Source: Atopsyche davidsoni (Eukaryota > Arthropoda > Insecta > Trichoptera > Hydrobiosidae). From it: a DNA stretch of 64,000 bases. This document shows, piece by piece, positions 34,701 through 46,020 of the stretch. The position numbers and the translations under genes are program-made. Positions within the stretch are counted from its first letter, which is position 1. Each line of letters opens with the position of its first letter. Under the pieces are notes generated by a model. The model was given only the letters and a program-made list of their open reading frames with translations. It was not told the DNA's origin and made no database searches. The stretch is taken from positions 4,690,501-4,754,500 of the forward strand of contig JAILWY010000002.1 in assembly GCA_022113835.1 (NCBI GenBank). Direction: 5' to 3'.

Positions 34701-36875
34701 ATTAGATTTAATTCTGGTTATTATTTGTATACTTGAGATTTTTGTAAAGGCCTAAACAGTGGTGTGCGTTTTAGCAACCATAATGTGTTGTTTGGGATCA
34801 ATATTCATTAAAAGTAATGTATTTTGAAGATATGCCAAGGTGAGTTTTAATCCATGAAAGAATTGGAGTTAGTAGAATTATACGAAGGGATTTGATTACT
34901 GTCTGTCTGTCAAGTCAATAAATGTTCAATGTGACAATATTATAAACAAAAACTAAATCCTACTTACTTTGTTAGATTTAAAATCTGGTATTTGTCATAT
35001 TCAATATTTTAGTATATTCTGGAAATTTTAATAGTAAATTTTCATTAAAAATTCATATAGGCCTACTGATATATGAACGATATATTTTAGCTATATGAAA
35101 CAAAACTCATCGTTTGATCATATTGCTTCGGTATATTGTATTGGTTTATGCAATAAATTATGGTTTATATTGTCATCACACTGAAGAGCCATACTCGGCA
35201 AATGAATTGTCACCAGGCTCGGTTTTTGGGAGTTTTTACACACAACGCTTTAAATTTCTTGCACCAACTTGAATGAGAAAGTGCAGCACTTATGGACCTT
35301 AACAAATTCCATTTGTTGATATTTTTTATCCAATGTCATTTTTGTGTTTTTAAAACTGAAAAGGTTTTTCCGTCATATTTTTATTGAGAAAAGAAATTGA
35401 TTATTTTTATTAAAAATCCTTTTCATATATATCCTCCCACATTTGGAATATTCTTGATTACCTTTTGAGCTCGTTAAATGGTTGATTGTTGGAATAAGAA
35501 TATTAAGAAAGGTATACAGCATAACTTTTGAAATTAATTATCATACCAAATAAAACCTATCTAGCCTCAATAAATTAAAAATTAAAAAAATAAACATTCT
35601 TGAGGATTTAACGATTTTATTTTTTTATATTTGTTGTCTATTTGAACAACAGCGTCTTATGATTTTACCAAAATTATAAAATCGGGCTTTGGTACCTTGA
35701 CAATTTAAATATATATATATATAAAATATTATATATCCTGTGTTAAACATTCAGTTTGTTTCAAGGTTATTTTGCTCGTGCGATGCTTTCACTCAACGTT
35801 CAAGGTTGTGCAATCAACTCGAAACTTGGTTTATTTATTTGCTTGTTTAAGAATGTGTAAAATCCTTACAAATTGAATCTTGATTATGGTGTAATTGTAA
35901 GAACTTTGTGTTGTGAATGTGATGTATTGTAACACGCCGCCCTGCACGTGTTTACATTTGTTGTTTTACTGTTGTATAAAAGTAAATTATTAATTTTTGA
36001 TAAGATTGATTATTTAATTATTGTAATTATTAAAATCTTTTTAATGTTATGTGAACGGAGCGATACTGGGCTCTGTTGCCTTGGATATTATAATTTTTTA
36101 AGAATGTTTTGTATAAGATGTGAAAGCAGAACGCCTCATTGTGTAATAATTATTTACAAGTAAACTCCGTACTAATCTGTCTGACTCCATTAGCGAAGTT
36201 TCATATTTTCTGCTGAGTTTCATATCGAGGTGAAGAGCAAAGCGTTAACTGCATTTAATATTTCATAATTGTTGTAATTTTGATCAGTGGCGGCGCTAAA
36301 CTGATTGGTACGATTGACTGTATGGATTTTACAATATCTATATTTATACTTAGTCGATAAATCGTAGGAGGCTTCTTACCACAATTCTGGGATGTTTTAC
36401 TAAATGTTGCCTTATTGCCTAATATATATTATTTAATTTATAAAAATATCGGAAGTCAACATTTTAAGCTTCAAATAAAATGAAATAAACTCGCATATTA
36501 GTATTTTGAAGGAGCCTATTGTATCGTATCGATAGGTATATATTATATACAATGTTAGCATATACATATACATTCATGGGAAAGGGTACATTTTAAATAA
36601 ATATCCTTTTTTTAAACAAGCTATAGTCTTTTATTTAATGGGTGAGGAATTGTAGCAAATATTTTGCAGCGGGAACTAGAGTGTGACGACACTGGAGAGG
36701 TGAGTGATCTGTCACATGCCACAGCACAATAATTATGTTCTGCTTGAAATAATGGGCCTGCCTGCTTGTGTGTCACCCGAGTCACTGCTGCAGTCAGTAC
36801 TGTTCATCACCTCTGCCTGGAAGCGCGCTCTCTCCAAGTCTTCAGGCTTAGAGAGGCTTCTGCTTTAGATTTATT
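28789..36875. other. PKD 3' UTR and gene-poor interval
   Basis: About 8 kb of AT-rich DNA. AATAAA at 29218-29223 is the first candidate PKD 3' end. Short open frames occur but none has splice sites or a recognisable protein. A less AT-rich patch at about 30480-30650 and another at 31380-31450 are the only changes of composition. I see no tRNA, rRNA or transposase. Confidence 0.6.
36700..36875 (+). promoter_or_regulatory. Probable promoter and 5' UTR of the orphan membrane protein gene
   Basis: A GC-richer stretch with CAGTCAGTAC (an Inr-like TCAGT at about 36794) lies 80 bp before the ATG at 36876, after a long AT-rich interval. Inference from composition and position only. Confidence 0.35.
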
Positions 36876-39560
36876 ATGAAATGTGTCATATTATACTTTG
36901 TGCTTAAAGTGGTGTTCTACGGAAGTGCAGAGTGGGTCAAATTACCAGATATAAACAAAGAAACGACCGTTACCGAATCTTTCTATCATCAAATTAGGCC
37001 TTTTATAAAAAACGTGTTTAATTCAGATAATCACACTAAATATAAAACTACACATATAAAAAAGTTAACAAATATTATAGGCAGCTCTACACTCAGAAGC
37101 ACGACTGTGGAAGATACGGGCTTCTTTCAATTCACAACTAAAGGACTGTCGACAAAAAAGAAGATAGATTCCAGTGAAGCTGATGATTTGTACACAACTC
37201 AATCCAAATTGAAGGTTCTTGGTAATTCAACACTCAATGAAGGGGATGCACTCGGAAACATAATTCATTTGAACGATAAGGTGATGATATCCAGCACCAC
37301 GCCTGCTCCAAAAGTAGAAGAAACTGCTAAGGAAAATATAATTTTAAATCAGCCTTTTGAGTGGAAGACTTTGGTAAATATTATCAAAACTGTCCAAGGA
37401 AGTTTATTTGCAAATATTCCGAAAGCTTTGAAAAAGAAAACTGAATATCTTAAGCACATCCACGATACAATACTTTTTAATATCGGTGAGTACTTGTGTT
37501 TTTTTTATACAGAAAAATGCAGTCAGTAATTCCATAATATTTTATTTTTAAAATTATACATTCAAAATAAATTTTCAAAACATGATAAACTAAGAATAAA
37601 AGCTAAAAATAAAAAGGTTGTCAGAAGCACTGGAAGTCTGACTAAAGCCGTGGAGTCCAGGAGCGTGTTGGGGCGTGATAACAATGACCAATGAAAAAAG
37701 TAAATCCATGCAGAATCAATAATTATTAGATCCCAAGGACGATTCTATTACCTGATAATCTATTTTAGGGGATTTCGATTGAATAAACATTTAAATTATA
37801 CAGACGTATCTTTAAGGATCTAACTAAAAAATGTATCTTAAAAAATATATTATAAATCAGTATTACTATTTTAATTTTACGTTTATAGGAAAATAAATAA
37901 GTTCTCTTTCTAACAGAGTATCGCTTATTTTAAGAATTCATCTGGTTAAAAGTAAAATTATTTTTATAATAAAGCTAATGTGTTTTGTAATTTTTACAGA
38001 CCTCCAAAGTAATGAATGTTTTTTTTCATCAATAGAAGGAAAATTTCTCTATTAATTTTTTCGTAAAATCATCACATGAAATATCCTTGATATTGTGACT
38101 TCTGGCTTATTGACAAGATTTTGAAACATATTTTACTATTGTTACATATTACACTTTTTGGAATTGTACTAGGGTAAAATAGTATTGGCCTTGGGGTAAA
38201 TTTTGGGAATTGTGCATATTAGTCACGTAATCAAACTTTTCATTTGAAAGCCAGTGCCGATTGTCATTTAACGTGATAGCTTTATCACAAGTCCTGAGGA
38301 AGTGTAACGGTGATGTGCATGTAATACACATGGACTGAATTCCTTATATCACAGTTTTTTCAAATGGTCCATAGAACTAAAGTATACTCATATTCATTAT
38401 TAAAAATCTATTTAATCTTAGTCATAAAAAGAGAATTTCATTTACGGCATACCGAATGGGTATGAGCTTATGAGTTTACGCTTGCACAGAGAATTGATCG
38501 ATAGTCAATTTGCCTGTGAATTGATTATTTGCAGAAGACAGAATCAATGCACTCTGGCCCAAGAAAACGAAGAGAGAAGCTCGAGGATACAAGGAAGATG
38601 ACCACCACATAGACTTCCCTTCAGCAGAGACTGCGCTTATGACTATCAGTTTCCTGACATTTGCAGTGTTCCTCATAAAACTGGTGATGGTTGGTAATTA
38701 TTTTAATATTTTTATGATTAAATCTTTCATAAACTCTCAAATTATTTTTAAAATTATAAGATCTACAGATGTCATATAAAATAAAGTTTAAATAAGAAGT
38801 AATATACTTAAATATTTCAAGAAACATGCAGGTTGAGAGTATTTTTGTTATTAAATGTGATATAAAATATATTCAATATTTTTGACAGAGAGTACTTGGT
38901 GGAATTCCATTTTAATATTTTGAATAAAAATACTTGAGTGATTTTTCACATTTTTGTTTTTATTAGTGACCGGTTTCGCCAACCTTTCACGTTGGCATTA
39001 TCAAACAGAGTCTCTGTTTGATAATGCCAACGTGAAAGGTTGGCGAAACCGGTCACTAATAAAAACAAAAATGTGGAAAATCACTCAAGTATTTTTATTC
39101 AAAATAATAAAATATATTATTATACATGGATGTAAAAATTCACGATGGCTCAAAAAATCAACATTAAGAAAGTAAAATCAAACTTTAAATTCATAGCCAT
39201 ATGATAAATATAAATATTTATCATATTGTTATTTGCAGTGTATTATTAAATGATATATTTATATTTATTGATTCTTATCTTGTAAATACATAAAAAGTGT
39301 AAATATTACCACAAAATATTTCATACATGGACAATGGAGATTCAATTCTAAGAGACCATTATTTTATGAAATTTTCTGTATATAATTTAAAATGTCTATT
39401 CTGTTTTCAGCAAGTAATCAACGTTTTAAAAGCAAAGAAGGCTATGTACACTCCGATGGTGACGGCCACGGGCAGATCCTTTGACTACTCTACACGAGGA
39501 CTTGACACCGAGACAACAGCCAGAATCCTGCAGCTCATGGAAGACTTTCAGAAGCACTGA
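36876..39560 (+). CDS. Unrecognised single-pass membrane protein (3 exons, 304 aa)
   Basis: Coding exons 36876-37485, 38535-38689 and 39411-39560; phases agree and the stop is TGA. Residues 1-19 form a hydrophobic signal-like segment. Residues 20-200 are rich in Thr, Ser and Lys, low in Cys, with N-glycosylation sequons such as NHT and NST, as in an extracellular stalk. A basic KKTKREARGYK stretch, resembling a processing or stop-transfer signal, precedes a transmembrane helix (about 235-255, ALMTISFLTFAVFLIKLVM). A short cytosolic tail follows, ending STRGLDTETTARILQLMEDF. The helix and tail look the most constrained part, since they have balanced composition and no low-complexity runs. I do not recognise the family and give no function. 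The second intron carries the foldback element at 38917-39105. The gene converges with Gle1. Confidence 0.8.
37486..38534 (+). other. Intron 1 of the orphan membrane protein gene
   Basis: Donor GTGAGT at 37486 and acceptor TTTGCAG ending at 38534. AT-rich, nothing else seen. Confidence 0.75.
38917..39105. mobile_element. Foldback (MITE-like) element, copy 2: near-perfect 94-bp palindrome
   Basis: Left arm 38917-39010 and right arm 39012-39105 are reverse complements with a single mismatch and a one-base spacer. The arm carries the family core (GTGACCGGTTTCGCC, CACGTTGGCATTATCAAAC) shared with the copy at 2494-2697. The near identity of the arms suggests a young insertion or ongoing arm homogenisation. 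It lies in the second intron of the orphan membrane protein gene. No coding capacity. Confidence 0.92.
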
Positions 39561-39867
39561 GATGTATCAGAAAAAAGCTACAACACCACAAATAATTAAC
39601 TTCAAGTGACCAAAACCTGACTGATTTAGAGCTTGTAGACATTTGTAAATAACACAAAAATATCATAAAATTGTCAACAATGGAATGGGGAAATGACTTA
39701 ATTGATGCCTTTTCTGATTCATAAAACTTTTGAAAATTCAGAATTATTAGTAAATCTTAATATATTAGGTTTCTGTAATTTTGCAAAACAGCTCCGACTA
39801 TTGACAATGGTCTTTAATATTCTTGATTTTAATTTAAGTAAAGCAATATGAAATCTACTGAGGTACT

Positions 39868-39873
39868 AATAAA
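39868..39873 (+). terminator. Poly(A) signal candidate of the orphan membrane protein gene
   Basis: AATAAA about 310 bp after the stop at 39560; a second hexamer is at 40198-40203. Confidence 0.45.
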
Positions 39874-40355
39874 TCAAAAAACTATCAATCTTTTCTGAAG
39901 TAAAAGTTAAAATAGATTATTTAAAAAAGTTTACATGCAGCAGTTAAATTGTTTCCCCGTGCAGTAGTTAAATCCATCACTTTTGAGAGGATTTTACGTT
40001 AATTCTTAATAACTTTCTTACTCTTAATATTCAATAGGATATAAGAATTCTTTACACTATAGTGGCACATTTATTTTTTCAAACAAAACAATCAAACAAA
40101 GAAAAAACAAGAAATTCAAATGTGCCATTATAGGGGCAGTATATAATTTTTCGTGATGCTTTAGAGCAGAGTTAAAAAAAATACAAAATGTAAAAGAAAT
40201 AAAACTGTACATATAAAATTGATATTGCTGAATTATGCATAATTTGCTTCTCTTTAATTTGTTTTGAGTGCAGAATTCCTATGGATAGTCAAAAATTTCT
40301 TTAATTTCTATAATCTGTTTATTGCAAACAGTAAGGTTTTGTTTTTCTTAATAAC

Positions 40356-40361
40356 TTTATT
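40356..40361 (-). terminator. Poly(A) signal candidate of Gle1
   Basis: AATAAA on the minus strand about 430 bp beyond the Gle1 stop, with another at 40318-40323. The 1.2 kb between the two convergent stops (39561-40791) otherwise holds nothing recognisable. Confidence 0.4.
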
Positions 40362-40791
40362 AACAACAATCAAAACAGAAATATTTTCAGTAGTTAAATT
40401 TAGTAATTTTCAAGTCTGCATCTTGCCAAAAATTTTCAGGCCAACTGACACCGTGAAAAAGGGTTTGATGGATACAAGCCAATCCCCCTAACGTCCTCTA
40501 GTTGTCATTGCAATTTGTGTAGCACGGCATGGACGCTGAGTGTGCAGCCAACCTAATATAATTATAATAATACTTTCACGATGTACAATTTCGGGGCCAA
40601 ATATTGTAATTTAACATTACAGGTCAAAAAGTCATAAATGTAATAAAAACGCCTTACTATAAAAATTAATAAATAAACTAAATATATACATTTCTTTTGA
40701 TCATAACAAGTCAACATTGCTAAGCTTCATTCATAAAAATTTTAATAAGTGATAAAAGAGTAAATATTAAAAATGATTTATCACTTCAGCA

Positions 40792-42738
40792 TCACCAGAA
40801 GTTTTCTGAGAGCATTCCTGTTGGAGGATGAAGTCGTCCATCTTTGATGATATTTTGCATGAACACTTCCAGGCGAGTCTTGGGGCCTCCCTCATCAATC
40901 TTCTGCAGTCTGGTAGTATAATCGCTCATCAGAAACTTGAGTATTTTTACAAACTGACTCTTGTAGTATTTGAAGAATTCTGAACCACACACTGTAAGGA
41001 AATCAAATATAAGTGTTGCGCTGATGTCCACTTCCGGTTCCAAGTTAGCAAAAGCAGCCAGCCATCGCCACGCATGACTCAAGCTCTGCGGATGAGGTGC
41101 ATTCGCATTTCGGGGCATTTTGGTAACCCATATTGCTGCATACAATCTGAAGATTCCAGACATTCTTTTCAAAAACTTATCTTGCTTTTCAATAGTGCCA
41201 TCTTCGTTGTATCTATAACCTCTACATTTGTAAAAATCTTCGATAGATTGTCCTTCTTGTTGTGGCATCATCATGGGAATTATAAATGGACAGTCTTCAT
41301 TGAAATGGGCACAGATCAGTTTACCAAAATCTGGGAAGCGGGCCCATAGGGAAATAATTACCGAGGCAATCGGAAAAGCCGCTTCTGGATTACTAGAAAC
41401 CAAAAGTTCTCCTTGGCGTACGATCTTACGAGCTAACAGATCGGTGCAATAAGCTTTTCCTAGTGGATGTTGAGCAGCAGATACGCTGATGTCCCCCACT
41501 ATGACTTTGTCTCCATTTAGTAATTTGAGTAATTTATCATACTTGTCTTTTAAGTGGAGACCACTGACAGAGGCTATTGCGTTGACTGGCGTGTTAACTG
41601 CTTTTTGACAGTCAAATCTAAATTTTTTCGTAGATACATCATCGAGAAGAGGCTGGTAACTGGCTCGATAAGAATCTGAAAACTGCTTCAATTCAAGATA
41701 TCTTTTTAACGATTGTTCACTGCAAAACTGCACTTTAGTAGGTGCATCCTCGAGCTTGACAGGACTATCTTTATTTGCCTTAGTGAGTTCATGAGGTTTG
41801 GTTTGAGGAATTTCAGGTGGAGTCGGTGGTGTTTCAGCCTGTTTTTTACTTTCTTCGAGAATTTTCTGTGCTGCCACTGCTGCAGCATTAATGGTGCTAT
41901 TGATTTCGTCAAAAATTACGGTCTTCAGATTTTGCATCTGCGTTGTTAGAGCAATGGTTTTTTGAACAGCTTCCTTAGAAATAGATCCAAGTTTGCAGTT
42001 TTCTATAATGGAGTTCATTGATGATAAAATAGTGAACAAATTGGCATCGTACTTTTGAAGAACTTTAGAATACACAGTCTTATCAGAACAAGGCATATTT
42101 GTAATTTTCTTATAAAGATTAAAAATATCTACATGATTTGTGTTGAGTTGCTCAAATAATTTAGCAGATTCTAATTGCTTCTCTAGTAACTTCTTCATTC
42201 TCTCCGAATGTGCCCTATTTTCTGCATCTAATTTTTGCTCTTCGAGTTTAGCTATTCTGTCTTCTGTTGCCATTTCTTGTAATACTTCAATCTCCCGATT
42301 TCTTCTATATTGCGCTCTCTTTTCATATTCTAATTCTTGCCGATGCCAGAATTTGCTCATCATTTCAGTTCTCGTTGCAGTCATGTTGGTTAATATACTG
42401 TCATATTCGCAGGTGGCTGCTATATTCTTTTGGACTTGACATTCATGCAGAATTTTCTCAATAGGTACAGTATTATTGTTAGAAGCAGCTTGAAATGTCT
42501 TCCACGCCGTGCGATTTAATTTCTTCCGAATAGGTTGCGGCTGGTTGTCACCATTTGTGATTTTTTTATTATTACTCAGAGCGTCAGTATTTTCAGTATT
42601 ATTAAAATTATAAGCACTGCGTGGACCGATAGTAGTTTCATAAACAAACGGAGCTATCTTGACAGCTTTTCGTATAGCCGAAATCCTTAAGTTTTGAAAT
42701 TCATGGTCTATATCTGGCAAGTTTTGTAGTCTAGCCAT
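40792..42738 (-). CDS. Gle1: mRNA export factor Gle1 (648 aa, single coding exon)
   Basis: Gle1 sits at the cytoplasmic face of the nuclear pore and, with inositol hexakisphosphate, activates the DEAD-box helicase Dbp5 to release exported mRNA; it also acts in translation. The protein has a charged coiled coil (about 130-198, from KFWHRQELEYEKRAQYRRNR), a low-complexity Pro/Glu linker, and the C-terminal GLE1 domain (from about 400, with AYCTDLLARKIVRQGE, FPIASVIISLWARFPDFG and MPRNANAPHPQSLSHAWRWL). Length is close to other animal Gle1 proteins. The ATG at 42738 has a good context (AAAATGG). A splice acceptor lies 27 bp upstream (TTTTAG ending at 42766) and the nine codons between are open, so an upstream exon exists; I found no coding ATG with a donor in the next 600 bp, so it is probably 5' UTR. 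Divergent from the FKBP-like gene. Confidence 0.95.
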   Translation of the reverse strand: MARLQNLPDIDHEFQNLRISAIRKAVKIAPFVYETTIGPRSAYNFNNTENTDALSNNKKITNGDNQPQPIRKKLNRTAWKTFQAASNNNTVPIEKILHECQVQKNIAATCEYDSILTNMTATRTEMMSKFWHRQELEYEKRAQYRRNREIEVLQEMATEDRIAKLEEQKLDAENRAHSERMKKLLEKQLESAKLFEQLNTNHVDIFNLYKKITNMPCSDKTVYSKVLQKYDANLFTILSSMNSIIENCKLGSISKEAVQKTIALTTQMQNLKTVIFDEINSTINAAAVAAQKILEESKKQAETPPTPPEIPQTKPHELTKANKDSPVKLEDAPTKVQFCSEQSLKRYLELKQFSDSYRASYQPLLDDVSTKKFRFDCQKAVNTPVNAIASVSGLHLKDKYDKLLKLLNGDKVIVGDISVSAAQHPLGKAYCTDLLARKIVRQGELLVSSNPEAAFPIASVIISLWARFPDFGKLICAHFNEDCPFIIPMMMPQQEGQSIEDFYKCRGYRYNEDGTIEKQDKFLKRMSGIFRLYAAIWVTKMPRNANAPHPQSLSHAWRWLAAFANLEPEVDISATLIFDFLTVCGSEFFKYYKSQFVKILKFLMSDYTTRLQKIDEGGPKTRLEVFMQNIIKDGRLHPPTGMLSENFW

Positions 42739-42766
42739 TTTATCAATAAATTCTTCCCAAGAATAC

Positions 42767-43368
42767 TAAAAACAAGAAATAGGCATCAGATACAATAACA
42801 TGTATTTGTATTGCAAATGTTCAATATGACAATATTTAATGGAATTATCTTATTATTAATAATCAAACTTACTGAACCCGTACTTAATACAAATAATTAT
42901 CTTTTAAACATACTTGTTTAATACTTAGAATATTATAATATTTATATAATATAACTAAAGAAATAACGATTCAAATTTGAGTTGTCAACATTTTTGAAAG
43001 GTTATAAAAGTGTTGCCTGTTCGAGCTATTTTAATTGTGCTGCCAGATGACGAGCACAAGCTGATCCTAAACCTTTGTCTCTGGTTATGCCAAATACGCT
43101 CTTAACATGACAGTAAATTTATTAGATAGTTGCCATAGAGAATATTCTACCGGCCAACGATCACCCAATTGTCAAAATAAGTTTTGTTTTGCAATGTCCT
43201 GATCTTTATTTAAATTTTATCAAGGAAGATAAACAGTGTATGACGTTTAAAAACAATGAATTATTGTAACCATTTATTTTAAATATATTATATCTGCTGT
43301 GAAAATAACGATTCTGAACATACTTGTTATGAACTAAACATTGAATTTATAACATTTTCGCCTTTACA
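42767..43368. promoter_or_regulatory. Bidirectional promoter interval, Gle1 / FKBP-like gene
   Basis: The two start codons are 630 bp apart on opposite strands with no other gene between them, so promoter elements of both must lie here, together with a Gle1 5' UTR intron. GC content rises modestly at 43010-43200. No TATA box stands out. Confidence 0.6.
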
Positions 43369-44256
43369 ATGAATGAATTTGAGACAATATTAAGTGAACT
43401 TAGAAACAAGACGCTAAAAAAGAAAGTATTGGTGAAAGGAGACTTTTCTATTAACCCACTGGAAGGCGCTGAATGTGAGGTTAAAATTTCTGATGTCACA
43501 TGGAAGAGTGAACCTCTAGATAATGTGTGTCGTCCTCCCGATGAAAATAGTGTCTTTCTAAATTCGGATTTCAATGGAAAATTAATTATTGGTCGTGCAT
43601 CACTTTATATTGACATAGATTTGGAACGATGTATGCAGCATATGTACCTCGGGGAAACAAGTATCGTAAGTGTTACATACTTTAAAAAAACTGGAGATGT
43701 AGCCCTTGAAGTTTCGTGTAAGTTAGAAATATTAAAAATAGGCGACCCTGGATTATTTTGTGACTGGCACTGGGCTAAAAAGGTCACCAGTGCCAATCAG
43801 TTGAAGGAATCCGGAGTCGAACTTATCAAAAACAACAGAATCATCGATGCCTTCCGGCATTTTAGTAAAGCATTAAAATACATATTGTCTTTAGATAAAT
43901 TCGATTTTAAAGCTATGTCTGAAGATGATAAAGAAGAAGTTACAAGTCTTAGATTAAAGTTGTACAATAACGTTGCGCACTGCCAGCTGCAGTTTAACGA
44001 ATTCCAGGCCGTTGTGTCTCTCTGTGATAAAATCCTGACAGAGGATCCTGCTAACGTCAAAGCTCTTTACCGGAGAGGGACAGCACACATGGGACTTACT
44101 GCTTATGAAGTGGCTTATGCGGATATCTGCCAAGTTCTGACAATTGAACCCAAAAACTCAGCTGCTCAACAAAAAGCTGTCATCCTCAGAGAAAAAGTAA
44201 TAAACATCAATGAAGCCTACAAGAAAGTCATCAAGAATATGTTCAATTCTCATTAA
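43369..44256 (+). CDS. FKBPL-like TPR co-chaperone (295 aa, intronless)
   Basis: The N-terminal 125 residues resemble a degenerate FKBP-type fold (strands such as GAECEVKISDVTW, SLYIDIDLERCMQHMYLGE, EVSCKLEILKIG) without the usual set of aromatic residues of an active peptidyl-prolyl isomerase. Three tetratricopeptide repeats follow at about 141-174, 193-227 and 229-262 (KALYRRGTAHMGLTAYEVAYADICQVL). Basic residues at carboxylate-clamp positions (K146, N201, K231, R235) suggest binding of the Hsp90 C-terminus, as in FKBPL and FKBP6. There is no C-terminal membrane anchor, unlike FKBP8. The start at 43369 is the first ATG after an AT-rich leader. Family assignment is good; the orthologue within the FKBPL/FKBP6 group is not certain, so no symbol is given. 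Confidence 0.85.
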   Translation: MNEFETILSELRNKTLKKKVLVKGDFSINPLEGAECEVKISDVTWKSEPLDNVCRPPDENSVFLNSDFNGKLIIGRASLYIDIDLERCMQHMYLGETSIVSVTYFKKTGDVALEVSCKLEILKIGDPGLFCDWHWAKKVTSANQLKESGVELIKNNRIIDAFRHFSKALKYILSLDKFDFKAMSEDDKEEVTSLRLKLYNNVAHCQLQFNEFQAVVSLCDKILTEDPANVKALYRRGTAHMGLTAYEVAYADICQVLTIEPKNSAAQQKAVILREKVININEAYKKVIKNMFNSH

Positions 44257-46020
44257 TGTATTTGCTTTAAGATTTTCATACTAATGCCGTATCTTACTTT
44301 GTTGTGCCATCAATTGTCCTTTTGAATCATCTCTCAATTTGAGATCATCTTTTTTGGATTCGTTAATGAATTTCAGAAAGGTATTACGAAGATACTATGA
44401 TGATATTACTACCTTATTTTTGTCTTTTTTGCATATACATTTCATGTTGTGTTTTTGTTACCACAATTTATTTTACAATAATAATTTTTACAAAAAGATT
44501 TCCAAAAAAATAATTTGAATATATCTACCCTCTGATCACTATTTATAAATAAATGTAAGCCCGTATTGTGTTTTATATTTATCGATTCTTAAAGCATGAC
44601 ATAGTAAGATACAGTAATGATATATTATATTTGGTGGCATTGTACTTTGAATGACATGTCTATGCGATTGTTGATCATAAAATTAAGTTAGCTGTTGTCA
44701 TTTTGCTACTTGAGGGTCTCCGTATGCTTATGTTGCTCCTATACTTTGCTTTGATGTCTTCTTCCAAATGTTTGCTCAGGTAATTAAGTATAACAGTAAT
44801 CTTTAATTTGAAAAAATTATTATTTTATGCTCAGAAAGTACAATGACTTAAAATATATATCACACCTTTGATTCAAATATAACACAAATTTTAATTTAAA
44901 ATCTTTTAAGTTTGTATTTATTAATAATATGACTAAATATATCACAAATTGAAGGGTTTCCTTAATTTACTGGTGTTATTTTAGAACTTCTACTTTATAA
45001 AATTGTACTTTTAAAGCAGCAAACCCTATAATTTTTTTGTTATTGATAAATGGTGGATTTCTTCTCATATCTCAACATGTATGTGAATACGTGTAATTGT
45101 TATGGAAAACAATTAATTATTTACATGTTAATTTAGAATTTTATTGTTAATTATTTTAACTGTCAAATTTTATTCATTGACTTCATCGTAAAATAATTTT
45201 CAGTAAAAATTCAAATAAACAAATAAAGGAGACTTGAGAATATGATATGTCATTATTCTTTATGAAGTAATCAATGATCGTATGGATAAACGCAAAAGAA
45301 TTTGCTTTTTAAAATCACTTAAATTGCTTTGAACTTTTATTATTTCAATCATTGCACAATTTAATGTTGAATGCTCTTCCATTTAAAAGTATACGACCTG
45401 TATCCTATGAAACAGAATTGTATATGTGACTTCAATGTTTATAAGTGATTACTCAAAACGTAATTTGATTTATTTCAATAATTTAAGTTGTTGTTTTAGC
45501 CAGTTATCATGGACCAGAAAGTTTATTCACTGATTTATTAATGAATTCATCAAAAATAATAGATATGATACCATTACACTGGAGGTATCGACATAGTAAT
45601 CTAATCCTTGTGTTGGTTCAGTACGAAAGATATTTAAAACAATCCTCCGTTACTATGTAATATATAAACCCATACAAGTACAATGTTTTATTGTAAATAA
45701 TTTTGAAGTGATTGATTATAAATAAAACTGTTTACAACAAAAATCAATTTTTTTCCTTCCCTCAGCTTTGTTTGCATAATCATTATTACGTTTATATGAT
45801 TTATTTAATTATTGTTTTGTGATTCTCATCGTATTCATGAATAAAATCATAATGAGTAAACTTTGCTTTCAACAAAAGCAGACTTTTATTGTGTTCAAAT
45901 AAAATATATACATTAAAATGTTTTTTAAATTACAAATAAAAGTTCACATATCAAGTAACTTAATAAATGTATTGTTAATCCTGTATTGTTTTTAGAAACA
46001 CGGTCATTTATATTGAAATG
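44257..46020 (+). other. 3' UTR of the FKBP-like gene and convergent junction with atlastin
   Basis: AATAAA at 44548-44553 is the first likely 3' end; further hexamers occur near 45225 and 45721. The DNA is AT-rich and holds no ORF of note. Confidence 0.55.
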
